A stretch of DNA of 64,000 nucleotides from Sarcodiotheca gaudichaudii (lineage: Eukaryota; Rhodophyta; Florideophyceae; Gigartinales; Solieriaceae), in NCBI GenBank assembly GCA_032355985.1, contig JAUKVZ010000003.1, positions 124,001 to 188,000 on the forward strand. The letters run 5' to 3'. This document shows, one piece after another, positions 51,326 through 60,245 of the stretch. Each line of letters starts with the position of its first letter. Positions within the stretch are counted from its first letter, which is position 1. The notes under the pieces are model-generated. The model saw only the letters and a program-made list of their open reading frames with translations, was not told where the DNA came from and did no database searches. A program made the translations under genes and the position numbers.

Positions 51326-51940
51326 ATGAATCTCACTCCGAAACAGCTTCAGATTCTGAAGATCATCCGCGACAGCCGCATCCGTCGTGGCTATTCCCCG
51401 ACGATGCAGGAAATCGCCGACGAACTCGGCGTCAGCAAGGTCACCATCTTCGAGCACATCGAGGCGCTCATCAAGAAAGGGGCGCTCGTTCGCGAGGCGA
51501 ACAAGGCTCGCTCTTTGTCCATTCCTGATGGCATCGCCGTCCCGGACGAGGATCGTCCCCTTCGCTTCCCCCTCGTCGGCAAGATCGCCGCGGGTTACCC
51601 GATCGAAAAATTCAGCAGCGACGACGAGCTTGATCTGGTCGATCTTTTCGGCCCGCGCGTCAGCCGCACCGGCGCCACGTTCACGCTTCAGGTCGATGGC
51701 GACTCCATGCGCGACGAGGGCATTCTCGATGGCGACTACGTCATCATCGAACGCAAGGACACCGCGCGCAACGGCCAGCGCGTCGTCGCCCTTCTGCCCG
51801 ACGGCTCCACCACGCTCAAGACCTTCTTCAAGGAGAAGGATCACATCCGCCTCCAGCCCGCCAATCCGGACTTCGACCCCATCATCGTCGACGACTGCCG
51901 GATCCAGGGGATCGTGATCGGCGTGCTGCGCTCGTACTGA
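51326..51940 (+). CDS. lexA: LexA repressor
   Basis: 204 residues from ATG 51326 (GAGGG nine bases upstream); an ATG at 51311 is the alternative. The winged-helix DNA-binding domain is LTPKQLQILKIIRDSRIRRG ... SPTMQEIADELGVSKVTIFEHI. The self-cleavage site is A89-G90 in VGKIAAGYPI, with the catalytic Ser127 in GDSMRDEGILDGD and Lys165 in TTLKTF. It represses the SOS genes until RecA filaments trigger cleavage. The recognition helix differs from the E. coli type, so its operator is likely different. Confidence 0.95.
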   Translation: MNLTPKQLQILKIIRDSRIRRGYSPTMQEIADELGVSKVTIFEHIEALIKKGALVREANKARSLSIPDGIAVPDEDRPLRFPLVGKIAAGYPIEKFSSDDELDLVDLFGPRVSRTGATFTLQVDGDSMRDEGILDGDYVIIERKDTARNGQRVVALLPDGSTTLKTFFKEKDHIRLQPANPDFDPIIVDDCRIQGIVIGVLRSY

Positions 51941-51953
51941 ATCTGGCGTCTCC

Positions 51954-51971
51954 TCCGGACAATCGTCCGGA
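51954..51971 (+). terminator. Possible hairpin after lexA
   Basis: TCCGGAC (51954-51960), loop AATC, GTCCGGA (51965-51971) form a perfect seven-base stem 13 bases after the lexA stop. No T-run follows, so it may be a weak or Rho-assisted end. A second stem AAGGCG/CGCCTT lies at 52029-52046. Confidence 0.4.
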
Positions 51972-52147
51972 TATGGATTCACCGAAGTCGGTTATTTGCA
52001 GGTAGATCCGGCGTTCGGCCCCTGATTCAAGGCGTTCCGGCGCCTTTCGATTCCATAATTCTGTTTCGATGCCCTTGATCGCGCGAGTATGTTGTTTCAT
52101 TGAGATTTCGGGCGATTCGCCCGCATCTTCAGTGGAGTGAAGGAAGA

Positions 52148-54115
52148 GTGATCAAGCCTCATCGGCTGCTCCTGCGCGCGTGCGTCACGACCCTGTTGTG
52201 TGTGTGCGCGCTCGCTTCGTCAACAGCAGGCGCCGCCACCTATTACATCGACGCCGCGGCGCCCGATGGCGGTGATGGCTCAATCAACAGCCCCTTCAAT
52301 CAGATCGAGGACTTTGCAAAACTCGCCGACGAGAATGATCACGTCTTCCTGCGCGGCCGATTCGCCGAGCCCGTCACGATCTACCACACCGATTATCTCA
52401 CGTTCGAACCCTGGCCCGGCGAAGAACATTGGATCAACTGCGCCGCGATCGACATCGAAGCATTTGGCGAGCCTGACGGAAACGCGTACCCCAAGATCGG
52501 CGAAGCTTTCTTTCCCGCATCGGTCGCCGAAGGCTGGACACTCGCTGACGAGCGCCCGAAGGGCCACCTGGATCACGTCAGTTCACTTGAGGACTGCAAG
52601 GCGACGCCCGGATCATGGTTCGTCAATCTCACAACCCAGCAGGTGTGGGTGCACACGAGCGACAGTAGCGATCCGCGCATCAACGGCCGCTCGTATCAGG
52701 CCTTTTTGCAAGGCGATGGATTTCTGGCCGTCCAGTGCGACAACCTGACGCTGCGCGGCGCCATCATCGCCGGCTGGTGCCTCGATTCCAATCTCGGCTC
52801 CATCGACGCATCCGGCATCTTCCTTCGAACGACGAATAACTCACTCATCGAAGACTGCATCGTCATCGATTCAGCAGGGCACAGCATCGAGTTCTCCGGA
52901 ACGATGTGCCGCGGCAACGTCGTGCGCAACTGCGAGATGCGCGGCCTGCGCGTCGATGGCGCCAATCATCTCGTCTTCTTTTCGTCGGAAGATGGCGGCG
53001 AAGTCGAAGGCTGCCTCGTCGAGAACGTCACAGCGCACTGCTACAGCCTGCTCGATCCAGCCGGCGAACCACTGACGGATGCTTCCACGACCGGCTTCTT
53101 CCAGCATTGCGGCGGCGCCACGCTCGTCACCGACATCGAATACCGCAATTGCAGCGCGATCGGGTATGAAGGACATCGATCATCGCCCTGGGACGGCGCG
53201 AGCCAGACGGCGCTCGTTCCCGAGGTTGATCGTCTCGACTGGAATGCCTATCCCATCCGACTCGCTGACTGCGACTTCGTCCAGTGCACGAACATCAGAC
53301 TCGGCGGCCACACCTCCGCAGCCTTTGCGCGATGCTCGATGAGCTTCGTCGGAACGGGAGAACAAGGCGGCTCGGTCATCGCGGCTATCGATCACGGCCC
53401 GTCGTTCGGCGGCGTTCATCGACTGCTTCTGGAAAGCTGCGAACTCAGCAGCCTGCTCGCGCCTGCCGCCGGCAGCGTATTTGCGATTCGCGAAGGCATC
53501 GATCTATCGCTGACAAATGTCACGATCTTCATCGCCAGCGGCGTGTCACCGGCGCACGTGCGATTTCTCGATGACGACGCCTCCATCCATGCGCAGCAGA
53601 CTGTGTTTTCCTCGATCCCGTCGGCGATTCTCGTCAAAGGCCCCATCGAAGATGTCTCCAACGCCGGTGGACTCGAGATTGATTACTGCTGGTATCACGC
53701 GATTCCCGAAGGCAGTTTTTCGCAGGCTGCCGCCATGAACACCTCGGCTGAGTGGCAGGCGCTCGTCGACACCGGCCAGCCCGGCGTCTCTGCGATCTAC
53801 GGCGTCGATCCGGGATTCGAAGATCCGCCTGAAGACTTGCGGCCTCTTCCCGGCGCAGCGCTACGAGCGATCCGCTTCGAAGCGCCCGGACCGCAGCCGA
53901 ACGGACTGCTCGGAAACTCATACATGGGCTCATTCGGCAGCCGACAACTGCCGCCGACCGCCGACCTCACCGGCGACGGCCGAATCTCGGCGATCGATCT
54001 GGCGATTCTGCTCGGCGCATGGGGCCCTTGTGATTCGTGCCCTGAAGACTTGACGAACGATGGCGCAGTGACAGCGCTGGATATCGCCACGCTGCTGAGT
54101 TTCTGGACTGGGTGA
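52148..54115 (+). CDS. Secreted parallel beta-helix protein with dockerin-like C-terminus
   Basis: 655 residues from GTG 52148, chosen because the product then starts with a signal peptide (IKPHRLLLRACVTTLLCVCALASSTAGA). The opening ATYYIDAAAPDGGDGSINSPF and the repeats with LRGAIIAGW, SLIEDCIVIDSAGH, RGNVVRNCEMRGL and LLLESCELSSL are typical of right-handed parallel beta-helices, often carbohydrate-active. The end carries two dockerin-like units, DLTGDGRISAIDLAILLGAWG and DLTNDGAVTALDIATLLSFW (cited for D and W positions). It may act on a polysaccharide; the catalytic residues cannot be assigned. Confidence 0.8.
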   Translation: MIKPHRLLLRACVTTLLCVCALASSTAGAATYYIDAAAPDGGDGSINSPFNQIEDFAKLADENDHVFLRGRFAEPVTIYHTDYLTFEPWPGEEHWINCAAIDIEAFGEPDGNAYPKIGEAFFPASVAEGWTLADERPKGHLDHVSSLEDCKATPGSWFVNLTTQQVWVHTSDSSDPRINGRSYQAFLQGDGFLAVQCDNLTLRGAIIAGWCLDSNLGSIDASGIFLRTTNNSLIEDCIVIDSAGHSIEFSGTMCRGNVVRNCEMRGLRVDGANHLVFFSSEDGGEVEGCLVENVTAHCYSLLDPAGEPLTDASTTGFFQHCGGATLVTDIEYRNCSAIGYEGHRSSPWDGASQTALVPEVDRLDWNAYPIRLADCDFVQCTNIRLGGHTSAAFARCSMSFVGTGEQGGSVIAAIDHGPSFGGVHRLLLESCELSSLLAPAAGSVFAIREGIDLSLTNVTIFIASGVSPAHVRFLDDDASIHAQQTVFSSIPSAILVKGPIEDVSNAGGLEIDYCWYHAIPEGSFSQAAAMNTSAEWQALVDTGQPGVSAIYGVDPGFEDPPEDLRPLPGAALRAIRFEAPGPQPNGLLGNSYMGSFGSRQLPPTADLTGDGRISAIDLAILLGAWGPCDSCPEDLTNDGAVTALDIATLLSFWTG

Positions 54116-54124
54116 CTTCGCGGT

Positions 54125-55513
54125 TTACGGGAAGATGCCGCGCATCTGGTAGACCTTGCCGATCTGATCAAGCGCCGCGATGTACGCCGCGGTTCGCATG
54201 TCGACTTCATAGCGATGCCGCGCAAGCTGCGTGCGCCTTGCCGCAAGCACCATGTGCTTGTTCAGCTCGCGATCGACATGCTCGATGTCCCAGAAGACGG
54301 CGGACTTGTTCTGCACCCACTCGAAGTAGCTGACCGTGACGCCGCCGGCGTTGCACAGAATCGCAGGCAGCACCTCGACGCCGCGCTCCAGCAGCAGTCG
54401 TTCGCCGGAAGGCGTCGTCGGCGCGTTGGCGCCCTCAGCGACGACCTTGCAGTTCATCCACGCCGCTTCGCGCTCTGTGATCATCTGCTCAAGAGCCGCA
54501 GGAATCAGCAGATCCACTTCGGTGCGATAGAACTCTTCATTGGAGATCGCATCGGCGGTCGCGTGCACATTCGAGCCGGCTTCGGTCGGGCTGGATGCCT
54601 TGCCAAAGCCCGCGACGCCGCCCGTGAGCTGCACATGCTCGGCGAGCAGCTCCGTATCGATGCCCTGATCATTGCGAATCGCGCCGGTGTGATCGGCGAC
54701 GGCGACAATCTTCGAGCCGCGCTGCTGCATCAGACGACCGGCCCACGAGCCCACGTTGCCGAAGCCGAGGATGGAGCAGGTCAATCCTTCCAGCGGCATG
54801 CCCATGGTCGGAAGCAGTTCCGCGACGACATCGACAAGTCCCTGACCCGTCGCCTTTTCACGTCCAAGCGAGCCGCCCATCTCGATGGGCTTGCCTGTGA
54901 CGACGCGCAGTGAATCGTGTCGATTGCTGGCGCCGACGATGTTCTGATACGTGTCGGCGAACCACGCCATGACCTGCGCGTTCGTGCCGACGTCCGGCGC
55001 GGGGATGTCCGAGTCCGGTCCGATCTGTGACGCGATCGCCGAGATGAACCGGCGCGACACGCGCATCAGCTCATCGCGATCAAGCGCACGAGGATCGATC
55101 TTCACGCCGCCCTTGCCGCCGCCGAACGGCACGCGAACGAGCGAGCACTTCATGGTCATCAGCGCCGCCAGCGCCTTGACATCATCGAGGCTGACTTCCG
55201 GATGGAAACGGATGCCGCCTTTGTAGGGGCCGAGCGCATTGTTGTGCTGCACACGGTAGCCCTTGATGAGGCGATAACTGCCGTCATTCATCATGACGGG
55301 GAAGTGCGCCATGACTTCATTCTTGGGCTGTGCAAGAATGATCTGCAGATGGTGCGGCAGCTCGAGAATCTCAGCCGCGGTCAACACGGCGTCGATCGTC
55401 TGCAGATACAGGTTGTCAGGATCATGCACCATGCCGAGCTCGTCGAAGACGTGCTTCGAACGGAACTCAGTGCCGGGTCGATCGGTGGGCGCCGAAATCG
55501 TCGCCTTGCTCAT
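54125..55513 (-). CDS. gdhA: Glu/Leu/Phe/Val-type glutamate dehydrogenase
   Basis: 462 residues from ATG 55513; the in-frame codons to 55609 are not needed. The catalytic region is GPYKGGIRFHPEVSLDDVKALAALMTMKCSL (cited for K-G-G-I-R) and VPFGGGKGGVKIDP with the active Lys. The NAD(P) site is SILGFGNVGSWAGRLM, and NAPTTPSGERLL is the family late motif. It interconverts glutamate and 2-oxoglutarate plus ammonia. It is divergent from the small receiver-like gene at 55666, and its stop lies nine bases from the beta-helix gene end. Confidence 0.95.
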   Translation of the reverse strand: MSKATISAPTDRPGTEFRSKHVFDELGMVHDPDNLYLQTIDAVLTAAEILELPHHLQIILAQPKNEVMAHFPVMMNDGSYRLIKGYRVQHNNALGPYKGGIRFHPEVSLDDVKALAALMTMKCSLVRVPFGGGKGGVKIDPRALDRDELMRVSRRFISAIASQIGPDSDIPAPDVGTNAQVMAWFADTYQNIVGASNRHDSLRVVTGKPIEMGGSLGREKATGQGLVDVVAELLPTMGMPLEGLTCSILGFGNVGSWAGRLMQQRGSKIVAVADHTGAIRNDQGIDTELLAEHVQLTGGVAGFGKASSPTEAGSNVHATADAISNEEFYRTEVDLLIPAALEQMITEREAAWMNCKVVAEGANAPTTPSGERLLLERGVEVLPAILCNAGGVTVSYFEWVQNKSAVFWDIEHVDRELNKHMVLAARRTQLARHRYEVDMRTAAYIAALDQIGKVYQMRGIFP

Positions 55514-55665
55514 ATCTGCGAAACTCCGCCGGGAATGAATGACTGGATTGAGCGCCCGAAGGGCGACTCTGAATGGCCGCCCGTGACGGTCGGCGTGACA
55601 GCAAAACATCGGTTAACGTCGCCCGCCAGCCGGACGTCAACCCGAGAGAGTAGCGAGGGATCCGC

Positions 55666-56067
55666 GTGATTGTCTACCGAGCAGCCGACCTGATCTGGGC
55701 CACCAAAATCAAGGGTGTCGCCGACCAGCTCGGCCTCCCGTGCCGCCCGACGCGCGACCTGGCCATGCTGGAGGCGCGCCTCGCCGATTCGCCCATCACG
55801 GCGCTCATCGTCGATCTCGATGCGGGCGAACAGGGCATTGAACTCATTCGCCGAATTCGGTCGTTTGAACAGGGCGCGCGTGAAGATAGGCAGACGCGCT
55901 CGATCCGCGTCCTGGCATTCGGGCCGCACGTCGCGACGGATCTCTTTCAGGCCGCACGCGAAGCCGGCGCCGACGATGTCGTCCCCCGGGGCGCCTTCGA
56001 CCGGAATCTTCCCGATGTGCTCCTGCGGCTGGCCGCCACTTCCGAAGAAGAGGCCAAGGACGCCTAG
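55666..56067 (+). CDS. Receiver-like protein of unknown function
   Basis: 133 residues from GTG 55666. The layout alpha/beta with TALIVDLDAGEQGIELIRRIR, IRVLAFGPHV and AREAGADDVVPRGAF resembles a response-regulator receiver domain, where the D of VDLD and the G-A-D-D late segment would correspond to the usual loops. The conserved Lys near the end is replaced by Arg, and there is no output domain. It could be a pseudo-receiver. Its last bases overlap the ktrA stop by four bases, tail to tail. Confidence 0.65.
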   Translation: MIVYRAADLIWATKIKGVADQLGLPCRPTRDLAMLEARLADSPITALIVDLDAGEQGIELIRRIRSFEQGAREDRQTRSIRVLAFGPHVATDLFQAAREAGADDVVPRGAFDRNLPDVLLRLAATSEEEAKDA

Positions 56068-56747
56068 CGGGGCAGTTTCTTGATGTCGTCGTCGAATCCC
56101 GCGATGACGAGCGTGTCCTCGGTCGTGAGCATGCTCGTGGGCATGGGCAGGTCGATCACATATTCCCCAACGGAATCGGCGCCGCTCTCGGTCGCCGTCG
56201 CTACTCGGCGTTTGATCGCCACGATGGTCACGTTGTGCTTCGCCCGCAGATCCAGCTCCGCCAGTTTCTTGCCGCCCCAGACCTCCGGTGTCGGCACCTG
56301 CACCACGGCGTAGCCCTCGCCTAGTTCGATGTGATCGATCACGAAAGGCGCCATCAGGCGATAAGACCAGCGATCGGCGGATTCATCTTCAGGCGTCACC
56401 ACGCCGTCGGCGCCGATGCGCGTCAGAATCTTCGCCTGCATGGAGTTGCGAGCTCTGGCGTATACGCGGCGAACGCGCAGTGACTTGAGCAATGCCGTCG
56501 TCAGAGCGTTGGCCTCGAAATTCTCACCGATGCCGACCACGGCGCAATCGACCTGATCGATGCCCTGCAGCTTGAGCGCCTGCTCGTCCGTTGAGTCCAG
56601 CGCGATGGCCAGTGTGACCTGATCGCGCAGTTCCTCGACGACGGTGCGATCGCGATCGATCGCGATGACCTCGGCGCCCGTCGCCGCGAGATTGGTCGCG
56701 AGTCTCGAGCCGAATCGTCCAAGTCCAATGACGGCGAATCGTTCCAT
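56064..56747 (-). CDS. ktrA: Potassium uptake regulatory subunit (KtrA/TrkA, single RCK)
   Basis: 227 residues, one RCK-N plus one RCK-C unit, as in KtrA rather than the double-length TrkA. The nucleotide site is FAVIGLGRFGSRLATNLAATGAEVIAID (cited for G-L-G-x-F-G), followed by VVGIGENFEANAL and RARNSMQAKILTRIGADGVVTPE. It binds ATP or NAD and gates the KtrB channel-like subunit. The channel gene is 22 bases upstream on the same strand. Confidence 0.93.
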   Translation of the reverse strand: MERFAVIGLGRFGSRLATNLAATGAEVIAIDRDRTVVEELRDQVTLAIALDSTDEQALKLQGIDQVDCAVVGIGENFEANALTTALLKSLRVRRVYARARNSMQAKILTRIGADGVVTPEDESADRWSYRLMAPFVIDHIELGEGYAVVQVPTPEVWGGKKLAELDLRAKHNVTIVAIKRRVATATESGADSVGEYVIDLPMPTSMLTTEDTLVIAGFDDDIKKLPR

Positions 56748-56769
56748 GCGTCTCCCAGCCTACCGGCGG

Positions 56770-58536
56770 TCAGTAGATCACGACGTCCTCTGTCGGATAG
56801 CTGTATCGAACCCGGCGCTTGGACGCGATGCTCACCAGCCCGGCGATCGTCGCAAGCGGCCCGACGCGGCCCATGAACATCCCGACGATGATCGCGATCC
56901 TGCCCGTCGGCGACAGATCCGATGTGATGCCCATCGACAGGCCCGTTGTGCCGACGGCTGAGGTCGCCTCGAAGAGAATCGGCGCCAGCGAGCGATCCCC
57001 TCCATCAGATTCGGTCGCGGCCAGCACCGCCGCCACCGCCATCACCGTGCCAAGGCAGAGCACAATGAGCGTGGCGGATTTGCGCACGACCTCGTCGGGA
57101 ATTGTCCGGCCGAAGACCTGCGTCGTATTGCGACCGAGGATGGTCGACCAGACCGTGAGGAAGAGCACCGAGAACGCCATGATCTTGATGCCGCCGGCGA
57201 CCGATCCCGGCGATCCTCCGATGAACATCAGCAGTATCAGTACGAGGCGACTCAGAATGCCCATGTCATTGGGGCTGATGGTGTCGAATCCGCTCGTCCG
57301 GTTGACGACCATGAAGTGCGCATCGAGCACGGCCAGCCAGACCGGCTGATGCGCCTGAAGAAGTTCGCCGGCGAAGATGGCGACTGCTCCGAGAAGGTAG
57401 ATGATCGCCGTCGAGGTGAGCACGATTTTGGTGTTCAGATTCAGTCGCACGAGGACACCGCGCACCACGCGCTTCCGCTTCGCCCGCGCGACCATCACCG
57501 CCCAGATATTGGCGAGCACGGGGAAACCGATGCTCCCGAACACGATCAACGGCGCGATGACGAAATGACTCGTCCAGTGCTCGCGCAGCCCTTCCAGGCT
57601 GTTGCTCGTCGTCGAGAATCCCGCGTTGCAGAACGCAGAGACGCTGAAGAAGACGCATTCATACGCGCGACCGAGCGGCGTGCCGATGTCGGCGGGCGCC
57701 CCCTCCCATGTCGCAGGCCAGCCGACGTACAGCACGGCTGCGCCGATCAACTCAAAGAGGTGCGTGATGACGATGATGAAGATCACCAGCTTCTGAAGCG
57801 AGAGCGCGCCGGACCATCCGCCCTGCTCCGTGGGCTCTGCGAGTGTTTGCGTCGCCCGCAAACCGAATCCTGATCCCAGCAGCGCCGCAAAGAGCGCGCC
57901 GAACAGAATGATGCCAAGCGCGCCGACCTGAATCCAGATCAGAATGACGACCTGACCAAAACGGGTGAACCCGTCGCCGGTCGGGCGCACAACCAGACCT
58001 GTCTGGCTGATCGCCGATGTGATCGTGAACGCCGCGTCGAGCACATTGATCGGCTGATCAGAAGGCGTAGCCGCCGGCAGCAGCAACGCACCCGTTCCGA
58101 TGATGATGAAGATGACGAACGAGCCCACGAACACGAGGCCCGAAGGCAAATTGCCCGCCTGAACGATTCCCATGTACATACGAACAACATTGATGATCGC
58201 CACCGCGCCTATGGCGCATGCGACCACCGGCCACCAGATGCAACCGAGTACGCCGAGGGCGACGGCGACAACTTCAACGATGTTCTTGCGCACATATGCA
58301 CGTCGATCGGAGCCGCTTGCCCATGCAGCGTGAAGAAACACGCCCGCGTAGACAAACAGAAGCGACGCCGCGATGACATGCGCGAGCCCCGGCCGGATGG
58401 GCGAGTCCGCCTCAGGCCAACCGATGCGAAGGATGACGGCGACACCTGCCGCGAGCGCGATCAACGTTCGCGCGACCACGCGCGACGGTGAGTCTGCGGC
58501 CTCCTGCCTCATCCTCAGGGATCTGCGCTCGTCCAT
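56770..58536 (-). CDS. ktrB: Potassium uptake membrane subunit (KtrB/TrkH family)
   Basis: 588 residues, longer than KtrB (~450) because of extra N-terminal membrane segments (VARTLIALAAGVAVILRIGW, VIAASLLFVYAGVFLHAAW, IVEVVAVALGVLGCIWW). Four selectivity-filter loops can be read: TSAISQTGLVV, SVSAFCNAGFST, FIGGSPGSVAGG and TSAVGTTGLSMG, each with its filter Gly. It takes up K+ under control of KtrA. The gene starts 12 bases after the stop of the sigma-like gene, so they share a transcript. Confidence 0.93.
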   Translation of the reverse strand: MDERRSLRMRQEAADSPSRVVARTLIALAAGVAVILRIGWPEADSPIRPGLAHVIAASLLFVYAGVFLHAAWASGSDRRAYVRKNIVEVVAVALGVLGCIWWPVVACAIGAVAIINVVRMYMGIVQAGNLPSGLVFVGSFVIFIIIGTGALLLPAATPSDQPINVLDAAFTITSAISQTGLVVRPTGDGFTRFGQVVILIWIQVGALGIILFGALFAALLGSGFGLRATQTLAEPTEQGGWSGALSLQKLVIFIIVITHLFELIGAAVLYVGWPATWEGAPADIGTPLGRAYECVFFSVSAFCNAGFSTTSNSLEGLREHWTSHFVIAPLIVFGSIGFPVLANIWAVMVARAKRKRVVRGVLVRLNLNTKIVLTSTAIIYLLGAVAIFAGELLQAHQPVWLAVLDAHFMVVNRTSGFDTISPNDMGILSRLVLILLMFIGGSPGSVAGGIKIMAFSVLFLTVWSTILGRNTTQVFGRTIPDEVVRKSATLIVLCLGTVMAVAAVLAATESDGGDRSLAPILFEATSAVGTTGLSMGITSDLSPTGRIAIIVGMFMGRVGPLATIAGLVSIASKRRVRYSYPTEDVVIY

Positions 58537-58548
58537 GCGGCCTACAGC

Positions 58549-60216
58549 CTACCGCGAGGGTCGCTTCGGCGTCTGTTCAACAGATGTCCGCATCAATCGA
58601 AGCGCCGCCCGCTCCATTTCGACGATCGCCGCTCGCGTCAGGCCGTACATCTCCTCGAGCTCAGCCAGCGTCCGAGGCGGGTGACCATTGAAGGCATATC
58701 GGGATCGGATGACAGAGCGTCCCGGCTCGCCGAGATCGGCCGCGGCCTGCTTCAGCCGCCGATCAGGTTCGAGCCACTGCTGCCAGTCGGCCAGACGCCT
58801 TCGCCAGTCGGGCAGCTTGCGAGCCGTGGCCGCCGGACGGGCGCGTCCCTCTGGAAGCGCGATGCCGGGGGCCATTCGTGCGAGCACTCGATTCAGCGCC
58901 AGGCCTGACGGGGCGGCGAGGCGCCCGCCTTCAAATGGATCGAACTCGATGATCGCCCGGCTCATCGCATCCACGCAGGCAAGGAACACACGCTCGAACG
59001 CGTGCGCCGAGAGATCCTCGATCGCGCCGCCGATCCGACCCTCGATCGCAGAGACCACGAGCCGCCATTGCGATTCCAGGAGCTTGCCCCGAAGCAGCGC
59101 GGCCCAGCGAAGATCCGTCTCGATGCGATCCAGCGATGTCGCCGAGGGCGCGGTTCGGCTGAGTGCTCGCACGCCATGGCTGGCTCGCGTGATCAGCACT
59201 GCGTGCGCAACGCCGAGCGTTCGTTCGATCACGACATTCGGTGCGGGCGTGATGTCGACGGCCGCACGCAGCGCGGCGCAATCATCGATGGGTCTGAGGT
59301 TCAGATCCTCGCTCGCGATCGGATGATGCAGCGCCTCTGCCTGCGATGTCATGCCGCTGACCGCTTTTTCGAGGTCCGTTTTCAGGTCCGCGTTTCGCAG
59401 CAGCGCCGCGCGACGCTCGTTGACCACCCGATGCACAGTAGCGCGTGAACGCCCAAGACGCCGTGCGATCACAGCGGGTTCGATCCCCCACTGCGATGCG
59501 CGAAACGCGAGCTGGCGCTGCCGCGGCGTCAACGGTCCGGCGCCGGCGAATGCCTGCGCATCGGCGCGCAGATCCTCCTGTTCAAGCAGGTTTCGAATGG
59601 TCTCGTGGCCTCGACTAACACGCGGCGCCAGGCGGCTTGCCGTTTCATTCATCGTCCAGCCGAATCGGCGCGATGCTCGCAGCGCCATGCGGAAGATGCG
59701 GGCGCGCTCCTCAGGCCTGATGCGCGTCATGGGCGGGGCGCGGCGAATCTGCGCATCGGGACGGGATTCGAACACATCAATCGCATTTCGCCTGAACGCG
59801 AGCTTTCGCCCACCTGCTTCATCGACGACGCGGCAGGCGATCAGTCCGCGCCGGCGCAGCCGGGAGATCGTCTTGGCGCTGACGCCCCACTTCGTCTCCA
59901 GTTCGCCCAGCGTCAGGGCGCCCTCGCCGAGATCCGTAAGCGACATCGAGGCGCCGCTGGTCAGTCGCTCCGTAAATGATGAAAGATCACCGAGCAACGC
60001 ATCACCCGCGAAGATCGCAGGTGAATCAAGCTCCGGCCGGTAGCCGGTGACGCGGAAGATGAACCAGTCCTCCGGATAGTCCTGCGCCGGTTCGATCAGC
60101 GACGCGACTTCCTCCACGCGGCGAACCTGCTCGAGAATGCGATCCTTCGGCGCAAAGCGAAGCTGACTGGCAAGATCCTCGAGCGCCGAGATGCGAAGGC
60201 TGCTCATGCGCGGCAT
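58549..60216 (-). CDS. Multi-HTH protein with sigma-70-like segments
   Basis: 555 residues from ATG 60216 (GGACGGA upstream); ATG 60207 is an alternative. Residues 101-150 form a MerR/HTH_17-like unit (LTLGELETKWGVSAKTISRL, then RRRGLI and a late AIDVFESR). Two more helix-turn-helix segments lie near 187-211 (ETASRLAPRVSRGHETIRNL) and 247-268 (PAVIARRLGRSRATVHRVVN). Residues ~405-450 (FERVFLACVDAMSRAIIEF, DPFEGGRL) resemble sigma region 2, and 500-543 (RTLAELEEMYGLTRAAIVEM, ERAALRLMR) resemble region 4.2. It may be an atypical sigma factor or a regulator built from sigma parts. It lies between mqnA and ktrB with gaps of 29 and 12 bases. Confidence 0.75.
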   Translation of the reverse strand: MPRMSSLRISALEDLASQLRFAPKDRILEQVRRVEEVASLIEPAQDYPEDWFIFRVTGYRPELDSPAIFAGDALLGDLSSFTERLTSGASMSLTDLGEGALTLGELETKWGVSAKTISRLRRRGLIACRVVDEAGGRKLAFRRNAIDVFESRPDAQIRRAPPMTRIRPEERARIFRMALRASRRFGWTMNETASRLAPRVSRGHETIRNLLEQEDLRADAQAFAGAGPLTPRQRQLAFRASQWGIEPAVIARRLGRSRATVHRVVNERRAALLRNADLKTDLEKAVSGMTSQAEALHHPIASEDLNLRPIDDCAALRAAVDITPAPNVVIERTLGVAHAVLITRASHGVRALSRTAPSATSLDRIETDLRWAALLRGKLLESQWRLVVSAIEGRIGGAIEDLSAHAFERVFLACVDAMSRAIIEFDPFEGGRLAAPSGLALNRVLARMAPGIALPEGRARPAATARKLPDWRRRLADWQQWLEPDRRLKQAAADLGEPGRSVIRSRYAFNGHPPRTLAELEEMYGLTRAAIVEMERAALRLMRTSVEQTPKRPSR

Positions 60217-60245
60217 GTGTCATCCGTCCGCCTTGAAGACAAGGC

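Noticed and set aside
50761-51982. Long frames on both strands between dprA and lexA
   Set aside because: No family features, and they run into lexA in other frames; treated as non-coding.
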